Part shown: positions 16,747 through 25,580 of the stretch, one piece after another
How the letters are laid out: each line of letters opens with the position of its first letter
How positions within the stretch are numbered: the first letter of the stretch is position 1
DNA from: CAVYXA01 sp963846775
GTDB taxonomy: Bacteria; Verrucomicrobiota; Verrucomicrobiia; Chthoniobacterales; UBA10450
Direction: 5' to 3'
Assembly (NCBI GenBank): GCA_963846775.1
Contig: CAWJXB010000004.1
Location: 62,001 to 126,000, forward strand
Length of the DNA: 64,000 nt
Notes under the pieces: model-generated
Seen by the model: the letters and a program-made list of their open reading frames with translations, nothing else
What the model was told of the DNA's origin: nothing
Database searches by the model: none
Position numbers and translations under genes: made by a program

Positions 16747-18885
16747 TCATCGCGTTTCCTGCGGATGCCCGGCAGGTTTTTTCTTCTGCTCGCCGATGCC
16801 GAGATTCTTCAGGAACGGCTGGATGGATTGCTTGCGTCCAAGGAATTTTTCAATCGACAATGAAACTTCACGCGAATCGCCTTGCTCGTAGATTTCGTGA
16901 CGCAATCGAAGACCGGCTTCGCGATCGAGATATTTGTTCTTCGCTTTTTCGAACACGGTCGCCATGTCCGCTGCGATGGCGTCGGCCCAGGCGTATCCAT
17001 AATAGCCGGCGTCATAGCCATTGAGGTGCCCGAAGTAGGTCACGAACGTCGTGCTCGAATCGATCGGCAGAAAAACTCGCTGCAAGACCGGGTTCGACAT
17101 CGCGACGCAATCGTAGGCTTTCCCTTCGGGGTGCACATCGTGCAAGGTGAGATCAATCGATGCGAAAGCGAACTGCCGCCGGTAAAACACGCCCGCTGTC
17201 GCCAGTTTCGCATCGTTCATCTTCTGGATCGTCTCGGCTGGGATTTTCTTCGACGGATCGCGATAATCGGCGGCGAACGTGTCGAGCACTTGCTTGTCCC
17301 AGACCCAGTTCTGCAACATCTGCGACGGCGCTTCGACAAAATCGCCCGGCACATGCGTCCCGGCGAATCGGCCATACTTCGCCTTGGTGACAATGGAATG
17401 AAGTGCGTGCCCGAATTCGTGGAACAGCGTTTCTACGTCGGTGTGCGTCATTAACGACGGCTGGTCCGCGCTCGGCGGCGGGAAATTGCAGAGCAATGCC
17501 ACGGTCGGGCGCTGATATTTCCCATCGGCTGACAATTTCCCGCCGAGAATCTCGAACTCAGCAAAGTGATTGAATTTTCCTTCGCGTGGAAACATGTCGA
17601 GGTAAAAGAGGCCGAGCGGTTCGCCCGTGGCGGAATCGGTCACGACGTAAAGTTGCAAGTCCTCGATCCATTTTTGCGGGGGCGTGATTTGATAGAACTT
17701 CAAGCCGAAGATCCCTTGATAAATATCGAACATCCCCTGAAGCACGCGCTGAAAGGGGAAGTAGTTGCGGAGTGCTTCCTTATCGACGGCGAACTTCTGC
17801 TTGATCAACTGATTATCGTAATAACGCCAGTCCCAGTGATCGATCTTAGTCTTCGGATCGTGCGTGTCGGCAGCCTTCATCTTTTGCAGTTCCGCTACTT
17901 CCGCGGCGAACTTCGGCTGAATCCCTGCGATGAGATCGTTGATGTATTTTTTCGCGCCGGCGCCGGACTTGGCCATTTTGACCTCGGTCTGGAAATCGTC
18001 CCACGATTTGTAACCGAGGCGGAGCGCGATCTTGTTGCGGAGCGCGAGCATTTGATTCAGCACGGTGACGTTCGTGTCTTTCGCCAGGGTGGAGCGCGCG
18101 ATGTAAAGTTTTTTGCGGGTGGCTTCGTTCTTGGCGTTTTCCATCACGGTGCGGTATTGCCAGGTCACGTTTGCCATCACCGTGTAGGCGTCATCGCCGG
18201 TCTTGATTCCAGGCGAGGCGAGGAAACTGTCGGGCACGCCGTCCAGCTCGGCTTTGGTAAAGACCACCGGCCCTTTGGCATTGACGATGTTGGTATCGAA
18301 ATCGGTTCCGAGCTTGGCCAGTTGTTTCCGCAAATCTTCCACCGCTTTGCGCGATTCCGGATACAAGCTCAGTCCGGCCCGGCGATAATCGCGCAGCGTT
18401 TCTTTTAGGAGCTTTTCGTCTTCGCCGGCAAGCTTCGGATGCGTATCGGCAAACGCCTTGATCGCGCGATACACATCTTCGCGATAATCGATCCCGACCG
18501 CCCAATCCTGGAAAACTTTCACCGCGTTCTCGCCCGCGGCGCGCATTTTCTCATCGGTGTTGGTTTCCTTGATCATCGTCGCCTTGTTCGCAGCGATGTT
18601 CGCTTCGTAAACAAGATCATCCAGCGCCACGACCGTGCTCTTAAACGTGACTTTCTTCAGATCTTGCGCACCGATTTCATCCAGCGCCTTGTTCGCCTTC
18701 GCCATGGCCGACTTCATCAGCGTGTCGACCGCTTCCGGCGTTTGTTCCCAATCGGGAATGGTCAAGACCGCGTTCGCCTTTGCCGCTGCCTCACGAAAGT
18801 CATCGACGGTTTTCAATTCGGCTGCGGAGATCGACAAAACGGACACGGCAAGGACAACTGGAAAAAGAACGAATACGGATTTCAT
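16747..18885 (-). CDS. secreted M3-family zinc metallopeptidase (oligopeptidase/dipeptidyl carboxypeptidase type)
   Basis: A 712-residue protease from ATG 18885, which gives a clean signal peptide (MKSVFVLFPVVLAVSVLSIS). Zinc is held by HEFGH at residues 489-493 with the downstream glutamate expected further on. FVEAPSQMLQNWVWD, conserved in the M3A family (Dcp, OpdA), is present after it. Family members degrade short peptides. The signal peptide means it works in the periplasm or outside, fitting a peptide-scavenging lifestyle with the OPT and peptide-type transporters at the window start; that link is inference. The frame extends upstream to 19044, but those codons lack signal character. 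Confidence 0.92.
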   Translation of the reverse strand: MKSVFVLFPVVLAVSVLSISAAELKTVDDFREAAAKANAVLTIPDWEQTPEAVDTLMKSAMAKANKALDEIGAQDLKKVTFKSTVVALDDLVYEANIAANKATMIKETNTDEKMRAAGENAVKVFQDWAVGIDYREDVYRAIKAFADTHPKLAGEDEKLLKETLRDYRRAGLSLYPESRKAVEDLRKQLAKLGTDFDTNIVNAKGPVVFTKAELDGVPDSFLASPGIKTGDDAYTVMANVTWQYRTVMENAKNEATRKKLYIARSTLAKDTNVTVLNQMLALRNKIALRLGYKSWDDFQTEVKMAKSGAGAKKYINDLIAGIQPKFAAEVAELQKMKAADTHDPKTKIDHWDWRYYDNQLIKQKFAVDKEALRNYFPFQRVLQGMFDIYQGIFGLKFYQITPPQKWIEDLQLYVVTDSATGEPLGLFYLDMFPREGKFNHFAEFEILGGKLSADGKYQRPTVALLCNFPPPSADQPSLMTHTDVETLFHEFGHALHSIVTKAKYGRFAGTHVPGDFVEAPSQMLQNWVWDKQVLDTFAADYRDPSKKIPAETIQKMNDAKLATAGVFYRRQFAFASIDLTLHDVHPEGKAYDCVAMSNPVLQRVFLPIDSSTTFVTYFGHLNGYDAGYYGYAWADAIAADMATVFEKAKNKYLDREAGLRLRHEIYEQGDSREVSLSIEKFLGRKQSIQPFLKNLGIGEQKKKPAGHPQETR

Positions 18886-19052
18886 AGGGCTGAAAATAGG
18901 TGGCCACAGACTTGCACAGACGCCGTGGTGAGCAAGTCGAATCCATTCGCCCCGATGACAGGAAATTTCTGGGGAACTGTACGCGCCACCGCTGCGCTTA
19001 AGAGTAAGAAAATGTCTTGCTGTTATGTAAGTCGGAGGAGACATCTCTCATT

Positions 19053-19625
19053 GTGATCGAGAAATTTTTCCTGGCGTTTATTCCGCTGTTTGTCGCGATC
19101 GATCCGATCGGGGTCGTGGCGATTTTTATCGGTCTGGGCACAAGCGCGTCGGGAGAACATCGGAAACGGCAGGCGTTTGTCGGTATTTTTACCGGGCTCT
19201 GTATTGCCATCGGGTTCATTTTTCTTGGACGAATCATTTTTAAAGCGCTCGGTATCACGGTGGCTGATTTCCAGGTTGCCGGCGGCTTGATCTTGATGTT
19301 GTTAGCCGTGCGCGAGCTGGTCGGAATCGGCCCGCAAATGGGCAGCGACAGCGATGAATTCGGGATCGTCCCGCTCGGGATGCCGCTCATTGCTGGGCCA
19401 GCTTTGTTAACCGCGCTGCTGATTCTCGTCGACACCGTCGGACTCGGCTACACGCTGGTCTCGTTGTTGGTCAACATGGTCCTGCTGGCGATTACCCTGT
19501 GCAGCGCCGATCGCATCACGCGCTGGATGGGCCGCCAGGGTTTGCGTGGCGTATCGAAGATCATCGCGCTCCTGCTCGCCGCGATTGCGATCAGCCTGAT
19601 CCGGCGCGGTTGGCAAACGAGATGA
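19053..19625 (+). CDS. MarC-family integral membrane protein
   Basis: A 190-residue inner-membrane protein with six predicted helices. The motifs VAIDPIGVVAIFIGL near the N-terminus and PLGMPLIAGPALLTALL in the middle are the MarC family hallmarks; the function is still unknown and the old antibiotic-resistance link has been withdrawn. I chose GTG 19053 because GGAGGAG lies at 19034-19040 ahead of it. It is divergent from the M3 peptidase. Confidence 0.9.
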   Translation: MIEKFFLAFIPLFVAIDPIGVVAIFIGLGTSASGEHRKRQAFVGIFTGLCIAIGFIFLGRIIFKALGITVADFQVAGGLILMLLAVRELVGIGPQMGSDSDEFGIVPLGMPLIAGPALLTALLILVDTVGLGYTLVSLLVNMVLLAITLCSADRITRWMGRQGLRGVSKIIALLLAAIAISLIRRGWQTR

Positions 19626-19633
19626 TAATGACG

Positions 19634-19725
19634 AATGCCGAATGACGAAGGAAGCACGAAGCCCGAATGACGAAGAAGCCAGGGAGAAGCCTTCGTCATT
19701 CCTTCGTGCTTCGTCATTCGGATTT
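19634..19725. repeat. inverted repeat of the GAATGACGAAG family
   Basis: GAATGACGAAGGAAGCACG (from about 19640) is answered by the reverse complement-like TTCGTCATTCCTTCGTGCTT (19692-19711 onward). The repeat covers the start codon and first codons of the next gene. Confidence 0.6.
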
Positions 19726-20997
19726 GCGGTCTTCATCATACTCGCGTTTTACGGCTGGGTGGCGTACGCCCGGCACGAGGTGGACCCGACGCCTCTGAGC
19801 CGGGGCGATCAGGCTGCTTATCTCGCTTACGCGCGGCAGATGCATGACACTCATTACACTGTTGCCGGCGATCGAAATCGAATGCCGGTGTTTCCGTTTT
19901 TGCTTTCGTTGGTTTACCGGCCCGGGCTGAGCAATGCAGAGTTCCTCGCCCGCGCCCAGTCGTTTAACATTAATTTGTCGATCTTGCTGCTGGGGTTGCT
20001 CTTTTTGGTGCTGCGCAGATTTTTCGCCAGCTTCTACTCGGCGGCGCTGCTCGTCGTCGCGGCGTTCGGCGTGTTTGTCTATCGCGCCGGAACGGTGGAA
20101 GTGGAGCCACTCTACTATTTCCTCAGTTTCTGCGCGTTTGTTCTCCTGGTCCGAATGCTAATTGCGCCGCAATGGTGGCTGGCAATATTGGCCGGTGCAG
20201 TAATGGCCCTGGCGTATCTGACGAAGGCATCGATGCTGCCAACCATCGCGATTTGGTCAGTCGTATTCGCGGCCCAAGCCCTATGGGAATGTCGCGCACG
20301 TATGCGCCGGCGCGAGATCGGCCGCCGGATCGGACATTTTCTGCTCGTGCTCGGGACATTTGGCGTGATGATTTTTCCCTATGAGCGGACGAGTAAACGG
20401 CTTTACGGGCATTATTTCTTCAATGTGAACTCGGCTTATTACATGTGGTGCGATTCCTGGCCGGAGGCTGTGGCCTTGACAAAGGCATATCGCGATAATC
20501 CTGATCTTCCTCCCGACCAGCTGCCTTCGCCTGCGAAATACTGGCGAGAACATTCTGCGGCACAGATGGCGGGACGATTTCTGCATGGATTGAAAACATT
20601 TGCCACACGGAGCGCAAAACTGGCTGGTTATTACAAGTTCGTGCTGTTCTTTGTGCTTAGCGGAGTAGTGCTGTCGGTGCGCAAATGGGCGCTGGCCCAG
20701 CGATTAATCGGGAGAGAATTTTCCGCGGCGACTTTTTGTTTTCTCTTTTTCTTTTGCTATCTGCTTTTGTACGCCTGGTACGACGCGGTTGTGACCGACA
20801 GCAGATTTGTCCTATCGCTTTTTCTGCCGTTCCTATTTGTCGCATCGAAATTTGCGCTGGGTCTCGAAGAAGGCCGTTCGTTTACGATCATGCGCCGCCG
20901 TTTGAGTTTTACAGATTTGGTGGCCGCCAGTCTCATCTGCCTCGCACTGATCGACGTCGCCTACAATCTTTTACGAATCGGCCGGCTCATCAGTTAA
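19642..20997 (+). CDS. integral membrane GT-C-type glycosyltransferase
   Basis: A 451-residue protein with about ten membrane helices. The first loop holds GDQAAYLAYARQMHD, the acidic/aromatic pattern typical of ArnT/PMT-like (GT39/GT83) enzymes that use polyprenyl-phosphate sugars on the periplasmic side. The loop motif AYLTKAS also fits. The donor and acceptor are unknown. The ATG at 19642 lies inside an inverted repeat and the first 20 residues are repeat-encoded; initiation could be slightly downstream. Located between marC and the hopanoid genes, without evident operon coupling to either. Confidence 0.72.
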   Translation: MTKEARSPNDEEAREKPSSFLRASSFGFAVFIILAFYGWVAYARHEVDPTPLSRGDQAAYLAYARQMHDTHYTVAGDRNRMPVFPFLLSLVYRPGLSNAEFLARAQSFNINLSILLLGLLFLVLRRFFASFYSAALLVVAAFGVFVYRAGTVEVEPLYYFLSFCAFVLLVRMLIAPQWWLAILAGAVMALAYLTKASMLPTIAIWSVVFAAQALWECRARMRRREIGRRIGHFLLVLGTFGVMIFPYERTSKRLYGHYFFNVNSAYYMWCDSWPEAVALTKAYRDNPDLPPDQLPSPAKYWREHSAAQMAGRFLHGLKTFATRSAKLAGYYKFVLFFVLSGVVLSVRKWALAQRLIGREFSAATFCFLFFFCYLLLYAWYDAVVTDSRFVLSLFLPFLFVASKFALGLEEGRSFTIMRRRLSFTDLVAASLICLALIDVAYNLLRIGRLIS

Positions 20998-21009
20998 GTT
21001 TCAGCTTAC

Positions 21010-21124
21010 GAATCACACGAATTGACGCGAATCAAGAAACCTGTCTCCAAATTCGCCAAAGTCTTGGCAGTTGTTGAAATGGCCGTTCCTTCTGCTCTTC
21101 CATTCGCGTTGATTCGCGTGATTC
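21010..21124. repeat. inverted repeat in the 321-base gap before hpnH
   Basis: GAATCACACGAATTGACGCG at 21010 and the near-complementary sequence at 21102-21124 (ATTCGCGTTGATTCGCGTGA) form a 23-base inverted repeat with about four mismatches. The rest of the gap has no coding sequence, only AT-rich repeat-like TTCGAATTTG fragments and the promoter noted below. Confidence 0.5.
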
Positions 21125-21281
21125 CCGGATTGAACTCCGGCTGTGGTGATGCCCCTCTAGTGCCATGTCCAAGCTTCGAATTTGTTTCGGATTCGGATCT
21201 CCCAATTATTCTTGCAGTAAATCCATTTCGGCAGTTCGTTGCGATTCAGCTGGTAATGGCACATAGTCGGCTCCAGACGTA

Positions 21282-21309
21282 TTGACAGCTTGGCGGCCCT
21301 CGTTACTAT
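21282..21309 (+). promoter_or_regulatory. candidate sigma-70 promoter of hpnH
   Basis: TTGACA at 21282-21287 matches the -35 consensus exactly; TACTAT at 21304-21309 is a 4/6 match to -10 with 16 bases between. The hpnH ATG is only 9 bases after the -10 box, so a transcript from here would be nearly leaderless. Confidence 0.4.
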
Positions 21310-21318
21310 CCTCGCCCT

Positions 21319-22614
21319 ATGAGATTTCCCCTCCCGCTCACGGCCAAGATCGCCTCGTACATGATCGGGCATAAACTGCGCGGCACGAAGAAGTTCGCCA
21401 CGGTGCTCCAGCTCGAGCCGCTCCATACCTGCAACCTTACCTGCACGGGCTGCGGCCGGATTCGCGAGTATTCCACCTCGCTCAAGGACATGATGAGCCT
21501 GGAGGATTGTCTCGGCGCGGCGCAGGAGTGCAACGCTCCGATGGTCTCGATCTGCGGCGGCGAACCGCTGATCTACCCGCACATCGAAGCGCTGGTGAAC
21601 GGGCTGCTCGAGCAAGGCCGGATCGTTTATATCTGCACCAACGCGATGTTCATGCGCAAGAAAATGCGCGACTGGCTGGCATCGCAGCTGGCGAGCCGCC
21701 CGCAATTTGTCGATGAAAAAATCGATAAACTGACCAAGGCCGGTTTGCTCAGCGAAAAAGATGCGGGTGAAATTCGCAAAGGCCCGAAAGATTCGGCGAA
21801 GCCGACAATCGCGCCGAGCAAATGGATGTATTGGAATGTCCACCTCGACGGGCTCGAGCGGATTCACGATCTCATTGTCGAGCGCGAAGGCGTTTTTAAG
21901 GAATGCATTCTGGCGATCAAGATGGCGAAGATTCTCGGCTATCAGGTCGCGACGAACACGACCATTTACAAGGAAACCGACATGCAGGAGGTCGAGCAGA
22001 TGTTCGATTATCTCTCCGATCTCGGGGTGGATGGCCACACCATCTCGCCCGGTTACGAGTACGACGCCGCGAAGAAGGACATGATCAAGCGCCTGAATTT
22101 GCGCCCGGAAGATTTCTTTCTCACCCGCAAAATGACGCTCGAGAAATTCCACAAGATCGAGGAGTGGATGAATCGTTACACGTTCCTCGGCACGCCGATT
22201 TACTTCGAATTTCTCGCCGGAAAACGCGACCTAACGTGCTCAGCGTGGGCGATCCCGACTCGCAACATTCGCGGCTGGAAAGGTCCGTGCTACCTGATGA
22301 CCGATGCGCATTATTCCAGTTACGCCGAGTTGCTCGAGAAAACCGAATGGGACAATTACGGCGTCGTCAACGGTGTCGCGCGCGATAGCCGTTGCGAGAA
22401 TTGCATGGTGCATTGCGGTTACGAGCCGACGGCGAGTCTTGGGCTGCAAGCGCAGCCCGGCGATACGTGGAAAACGGTGAAATTCAATTTCGGCCCCAGA
22501 CCGAAACCGAGCGGCCGCGGCAGCGAAACGATCGCCTTCAACGGCGTGACAAGTGGCGATGGTCATATCACTGGCAAACGCGCTAACGCAGCGGAGCAAG
22601 TTGCGCACGCGTAG
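21319..22614 (+). CDS. hpnH: adenosyl-hopene transferase HpnH (radical SAM)
   Basis: Radical SAM enzyme that attaches the adenosyl group to hopene, the first step to side-chain-extended hopanoids (bacteriohopanepolyols). The 431-residue protein has the cluster motif CNLTCTGC (Cys 38, 42 and 45), the CGGEPLIYPHI loop, and the HpnH-type C-terminal part with RNIRGWKGPCYLM and CENCMVHCGYEPTA. It is longer than typical HpnH (about 330-390 residues), with an extra lysine-rich stretch around residues 130-165 (FVDEKIDKLTKAGLLSEKD). Squalene-hopene cyclase follows 139 bases downstream, supporting the role. Confidence 0.95.
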   Translation: MRFPLPLTAKIASYMIGHKLRGTKKFATVLQLEPLHTCNLTCTGCGRIREYSTSLKDMMSLEDCLGAAQECNAPMVSICGGEPLIYPHIEALVNGLLEQGRIVYICTNAMFMRKKMRDWLASQLASRPQFVDEKIDKLTKAGLLSEKDAGEIRKGPKDSAKPTIAPSKWMYWNVHLDGLERIHDLIVEREGVFKECILAIKMAKILGYQVATNTTIYKETDMQEVEQMFDYLSDLGVDGHTISPGYEYDAAKKDMIKRLNLRPEDFFLTRKMTLEKFHKIEEWMNRYTFLGTPIYFEFLAGKRDLTCSAWAIPTRNIRGWKGPCYLMTDAHYSSYAELLEKTEWDNYGVVNGVARDSRCENCMVHCGYEPTASLGLQAQPGDTWKTVKFNFGPRPKPSGRGSETIAFNGVTSGDGHITGKRANAAEQVAHA

Positions 22615-22620
22615 TTCCAC

Positions 22621-22718
22621 TTTGTCATGTTGAGCGAAGCGAAACATCTCACGCTGCTCGGTTTCGGCGACGCTAGACGAAATGATCGGAGATTCTTCGC
22701 TTCGTTCAGAATGACAAA
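22621..22718. repeat. inverted dispersed repeat between hpnH and shc
   Basis: Arms 22621-22650 (TTTGTCATGTTGAGCGAAGC start) and 22689-22718 (ending CAGAATGACAAA) are imperfect reverse complements. The unit belongs to the same family as 8398-8524. It could fold into a hairpin in an hpnH-shc transcript. Confidence 0.65.
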
Positions 22719-22753
22719 ATGAGCGCGGCGCAGATAAGATCGACATCGCGAAG

Positions 22754-24763
22754 ATGCAGACCAGTAATCTAATTGCTCTACGCAGCGCGGAGCAAGAGCC
22801 GGCCGCAATGGAAGAGATCTCGCGCGCCATTTCGCTCGCGCAGGAAAATCTTTTGCGCCAGCAGCGTCCTGACGGTCACTGGTGCGGCGAGCTCATCGTC
22901 GATAGCACGCTCTGCTCCGATTTCGTTTTTTACATGCATTGGGGCGGCGAACTGGACGAGCAAGTGCAGCAGCGTTGCATTCGCCACATTTTGAAGCGCC
23001 AGCTTCCCGATGGCGGCTGGAACATTTATTACGGCGGGCCGAGCGAGATCAACGCGTCGGTCAAAGCGTATTTTGCGCTAAAACTCGCCGGCTACTCGGC
23101 CGATCTGCCCTTCATGCAGGAAGCGCGCGCCAACATCCTGCGGCTCGGCGGCATTCCGCGTTTAAACACTTTCAGCAAACTTTATCTGGCGCTGCTCGGG
23201 CAATTCCCGTGGAAATATCTCCCGACGATCCCGGTCGAAATGGTGCTCTTGCCGCCGTGGGCGCCGCTCAACATCTACAGACTGTCATCCTGGAGCCGGG
23301 CGATGCTGATTCCGCTCGCGATTATCAATCATTTCAAACCGACGCGGCAATTGCCGGGGCTAAAACATCTGCACGAGCTTTATCCGTTAGGCACTGAGCA
23401 CGAGGATTTCACCCTCCAGCGCGATCCGCGCTTCTTCACCTGGCGAAACTTTTTCCTCCGGGCGGACAAAGTGCTGAAGTTTATTGATGGTCTCGCCTTT
23501 CCCCAGCCGCTGCGCAAAGTTGCATTGGAGGAAGCGGAACGCTGGATGATCGAACGGATCGGCGAGGGGAGTGATGGGCTCGCCGCAGTTTATCCCGCGA
23601 TGTTGAACTCGATGATCGCGTTGCGCGCGCTCGGCTATTCGAAGAACCACGCGCTCTTTGAAAAGGCGAGAAAGGATTTTGCCGGACTGTTTGTCGATGA
23701 TCCGGAGGATTTTCGGATTCAGCCGTGTTTGTCGCCGGTATGGGATACCGCCATCAACATCATCGCGCTGGCCGAGTCCGGCCTTTCGCCGGAACACGAG
23801 GCGTTGCAGAAAGCTGGCAACTGGTTGCGCCACCAAGAGGTCCGGATCCGCGGTGACTGGGCCCAAAACAATCGTCATCCCGAAGCGAGCGGCTGGGCAT
23901 TCGAATACAATAATGTTTACTATCCCGATACGGACGATACCGCGATGGTGCTGATGGCGCTGCGACTGATCCAACCGCAAGATCGATCCGCCTCCGGTGA
24001 GCTACGGCGCGACGCGCAATCGCTCGCCGCCGTATTCGGGCGAGCATTGCCGTGGCAATTGAGTTTCCAATGTCGCGACGGCGGTTGGGCGGCGTTCGAC
24101 AAAGATGTCACGACGCCGTGGCTCGAAGACATGCCGTTTGCCGATCATAACGCGATTCTCGATCCGACCTGCAGCGATCTGACCGCGCGCACGTTGGAGC
24201 TTTTCGGTTACATCGGGTTCGACCGAAAAGCTCCAGCGGTCAGACGCGCGCTGCGCTTCCTCATCGAAACGCAGGAAGACGACGGCTCGTGGTATGGCCG
24301 CTGGGGCGTGAATTATATTTACGGCACATGGCAGGTTCTGCGCGGGTTACGCGCCATCGGCCAGGACATGACGCAGGATTGGATTTTGCGCGGGCGCGAT
24401 TGGCTCGAGACCTGCCAGAACGAAGACGGCGGATGGGGTGAGACGTGCGCGTCGTACGACAATCCTCAGATGAAAGGCATTGGAGAAAGCACCGCATCCC
24501 AAACGGCCTGGGCTGTGATGGGCATCTGCGCGTGCGGTGATCTCGACCGCCACAGCGTCCAGCGCGGCCTTCGATTTTTGCTTGATCGACAAAAATCGGA
24601 CGGTTCGTGGGAGGAACCACAGATTACCGGCACCGGTTTCCCGAGAGTGTTTTATCTCAAGTACGACATGTATCGGCAAAATTTTCCGCTCCTCGCCTTC
24701 GCGACGTACTTAAACTACCGCAACGGTCTCGACACTCAGCTCGGTTTCTACCGTTGCGCGTAG
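22754..24763 (+). CDS. shc: squalene-hopene cyclase
   Basis: Cyclises squalene to hopene/hopanol at the membrane, feeding HpnH. The 669-residue protein has the catalytic DTDDTA motif at residues 392-397 (the DxDDTA acid motif) and several QW repeats, for example QLPDGGWN, QCRDGGWAAFD, QEDDGSWYGRWG and NEDGGWGE. GTGFPRVFYLKYDMYRQNFP at the end is the usual closing block, read here in pieces. Full length for the family. Together with hpnH it gives the core of extended hopanoid synthesis; other hpn genes are not in the window. Confidence 0.97.
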   Translation: MQTSNLIALRSAEQEPAAMEEISRAISLAQENLLRQQRPDGHWCGELIVDSTLCSDFVFYMHWGGELDEQVQQRCIRHILKRQLPDGGWNIYYGGPSEINASVKAYFALKLAGYSADLPFMQEARANILRLGGIPRLNTFSKLYLALLGQFPWKYLPTIPVEMVLLPPWAPLNIYRLSSWSRAMLIPLAIINHFKPTRQLPGLKHLHELYPLGTEHEDFTLQRDPRFFTWRNFFLRADKVLKFIDGLAFPQPLRKVALEEAERWMIERIGEGSDGLAAVYPAMLNSMIALRALGYSKNHALFEKARKDFAGLFVDDPEDFRIQPCLSPVWDTAINIIALAESGLSPEHEALQKAGNWLRHQEVRIRGDWAQNNRHPEASGWAFEYNNVYYPDTDDTAMVLMALRLIQPQDRSASGELRRDAQSLAAVFGRALPWQLSFQCRDGGWAAFDKDVTTPWLEDMPFADHNAILDPTCSDLTARTLELFGYIGFDRKAPAVRRALRFLIETQEDDGSWYGRWGVNYIYGTWQVLRGLRAIGQDMTQDWILRGRDWLETCQNEDGGWGETCASYDNPQMKGIGESTASQTAWAVMGICACGDLDRHSVQRGLRFLLDRQKSDGSWEEPQITGTGFPRVFYLKYDMYRQNFPLLAFATYLNYRNGLDTQLGFYRCA

Positions 24764-24792
24764 TTCTGTGAGATATCGCCGCGCGCTCCAAA

Positions 24793-24880
24793 GTTCCGCC
24801 AGGGACGAAAGGCAATAGCCCAGCGTTTCAACGCTGGGACACGGTAGAATTCATGCGCCGAGTCCCGGCAGGGACGAAAG
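24793..24880. repeat. left REP-like palindromes flanking the transposase gene
   Basis: Contains CCAGGGACGAAAG, then the perfect hairpin CCCAGCGTTTCAACGCTGGG at 24819-24838, then GTCCCGGCAGGGACGAAAG ending two bases before the transposase stop. It is the inverted counterpart of the units at 25332-25500. Confidence 0.8.
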
Positions 24881-24882
24881 AA

Positions 24883-25329
24883 TCATTCGAACATGCGCTC
24901 ATCATATTCGAACCCATGCCGTCGCAACATCGACATAAATTCTTCACGGAAGGTGCGGGTGCGATGATGTTCGGTTTGGTTTCGAATATACGCGATCGTC
25001 GCATCGATGGCCGAGATGCCGATGCTAAACGCGCCATAACCTTCCTGCCATTCAAACGTGCGGAGTTTTGGAAATGTTTCGTGGATCCATTTTGACGAAT
25101 TGCCTTTGAGAAGCTGAACGGCCTTTGCAAGGGAGAGAGTTGCTGGAATGGAAAGCAACATGTGGACATGATCGGAAACGCCGCCAATGGCTAGCGCTTT
25201 CATTTTGTTCTCGCGTGCAATGCCGCCGAGATACGGCCAAAGCCGGTCGCGCAAATCGGAAGTCAGGGACGGTTCGCGGTTTTTCGTCGTCCAAACGCAA
25301 TGGATAAGGACGCTGGTCAACGTGTGCAT
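24883..25329 (-). CDS. REP-associated tyrosine transposase (IS200-like Y1 family)
   Basis: A 148-residue protein of the Y1/IS200-like transposase fold. It has the HUH-type pair in DHVHMLLSIP, the N-terminal strand VLIHCVWTTKNREP and the helix near the end with AYIRNQTEHHRTRTF, which supplies the catalytic tyrosine (AYIRNQ). Such single-domain proteins cut single-stranded REP hairpins and are thought to spread them. I chose ATG 25329; the frame extends further, but through the repeat. The gene is bracketed by inverted copies of a CCCAGCGTT-AACGCTGGG hairpin plus TTTCGTCCCT boxes, exactly the RAYT/REP arrangement. Confidence 0.92.
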   Translation of the reverse strand: MHTLTSVLIHCVWTTKNREPSLTSDLRDRLWPYLGGIARENKMKALAIGGVSDHVHMLLSIPATLSLAKAVQLLKGNSSKWIHETFPKLRTFEWQEGYGAFSIGISAIDATIAYIRNQTEHHRTRTFREEFMSMLRRHGFEYDERMFE

Positions 25330-25331
25330 GG

Positions 25332-25500
25332 TTCTTTCGTCCCTGCCGGGACTCGCAGCTTGTATATCACGGTCCTCCCAGCGTTGAAACGCTGGGCTAT
25401 TTTCTTTCGTCCCTAACGGGACTTGCAGCTTGTATATCACAAGCCCGTCCAGTGTTGAAACACGGGGCTATTGTCTTCCGTCCCTGGCGGGACTCCAGCA
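25332..25500. repeat. tandem 70-base REP-like units upstream of the transposase
   Basis: TTTCGTCCCT...GGGACT boxes start at about 25334, 25404 and 25475, a period of 70-71 bases. Two copies share GCAGCTTGTATATCAC. Each box is followed by a hairpin: CCCAGCGTTGAAACGCTGGG at 25377-25396, and a decayed version (CCAGTGTTGAAACACGGGG) in the next unit. Confidence 0.85.
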
Positions 25501-25580
25501 TCAACGCCGAGTTGCCACGCGGGCTGACTTCAAAAAATAAATCCTGTTCATCGGCGTAAACCGATCTAACAGTAAATATT

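Noticed and set aside
17566..18408. A 280-residue plus-strand frame opposite the M3 peptidase.
   Set aside because: It mirrors the codons of a clear zinc peptidase and has no motif of its own.
25332..25500. The regular 70-base direct repeats could suggest a CRISPR array.
   Set aside because: The units contain internal hairpins and no unique spacers, there are only three, and no cas gene is near; they are REP units of the RAYT.
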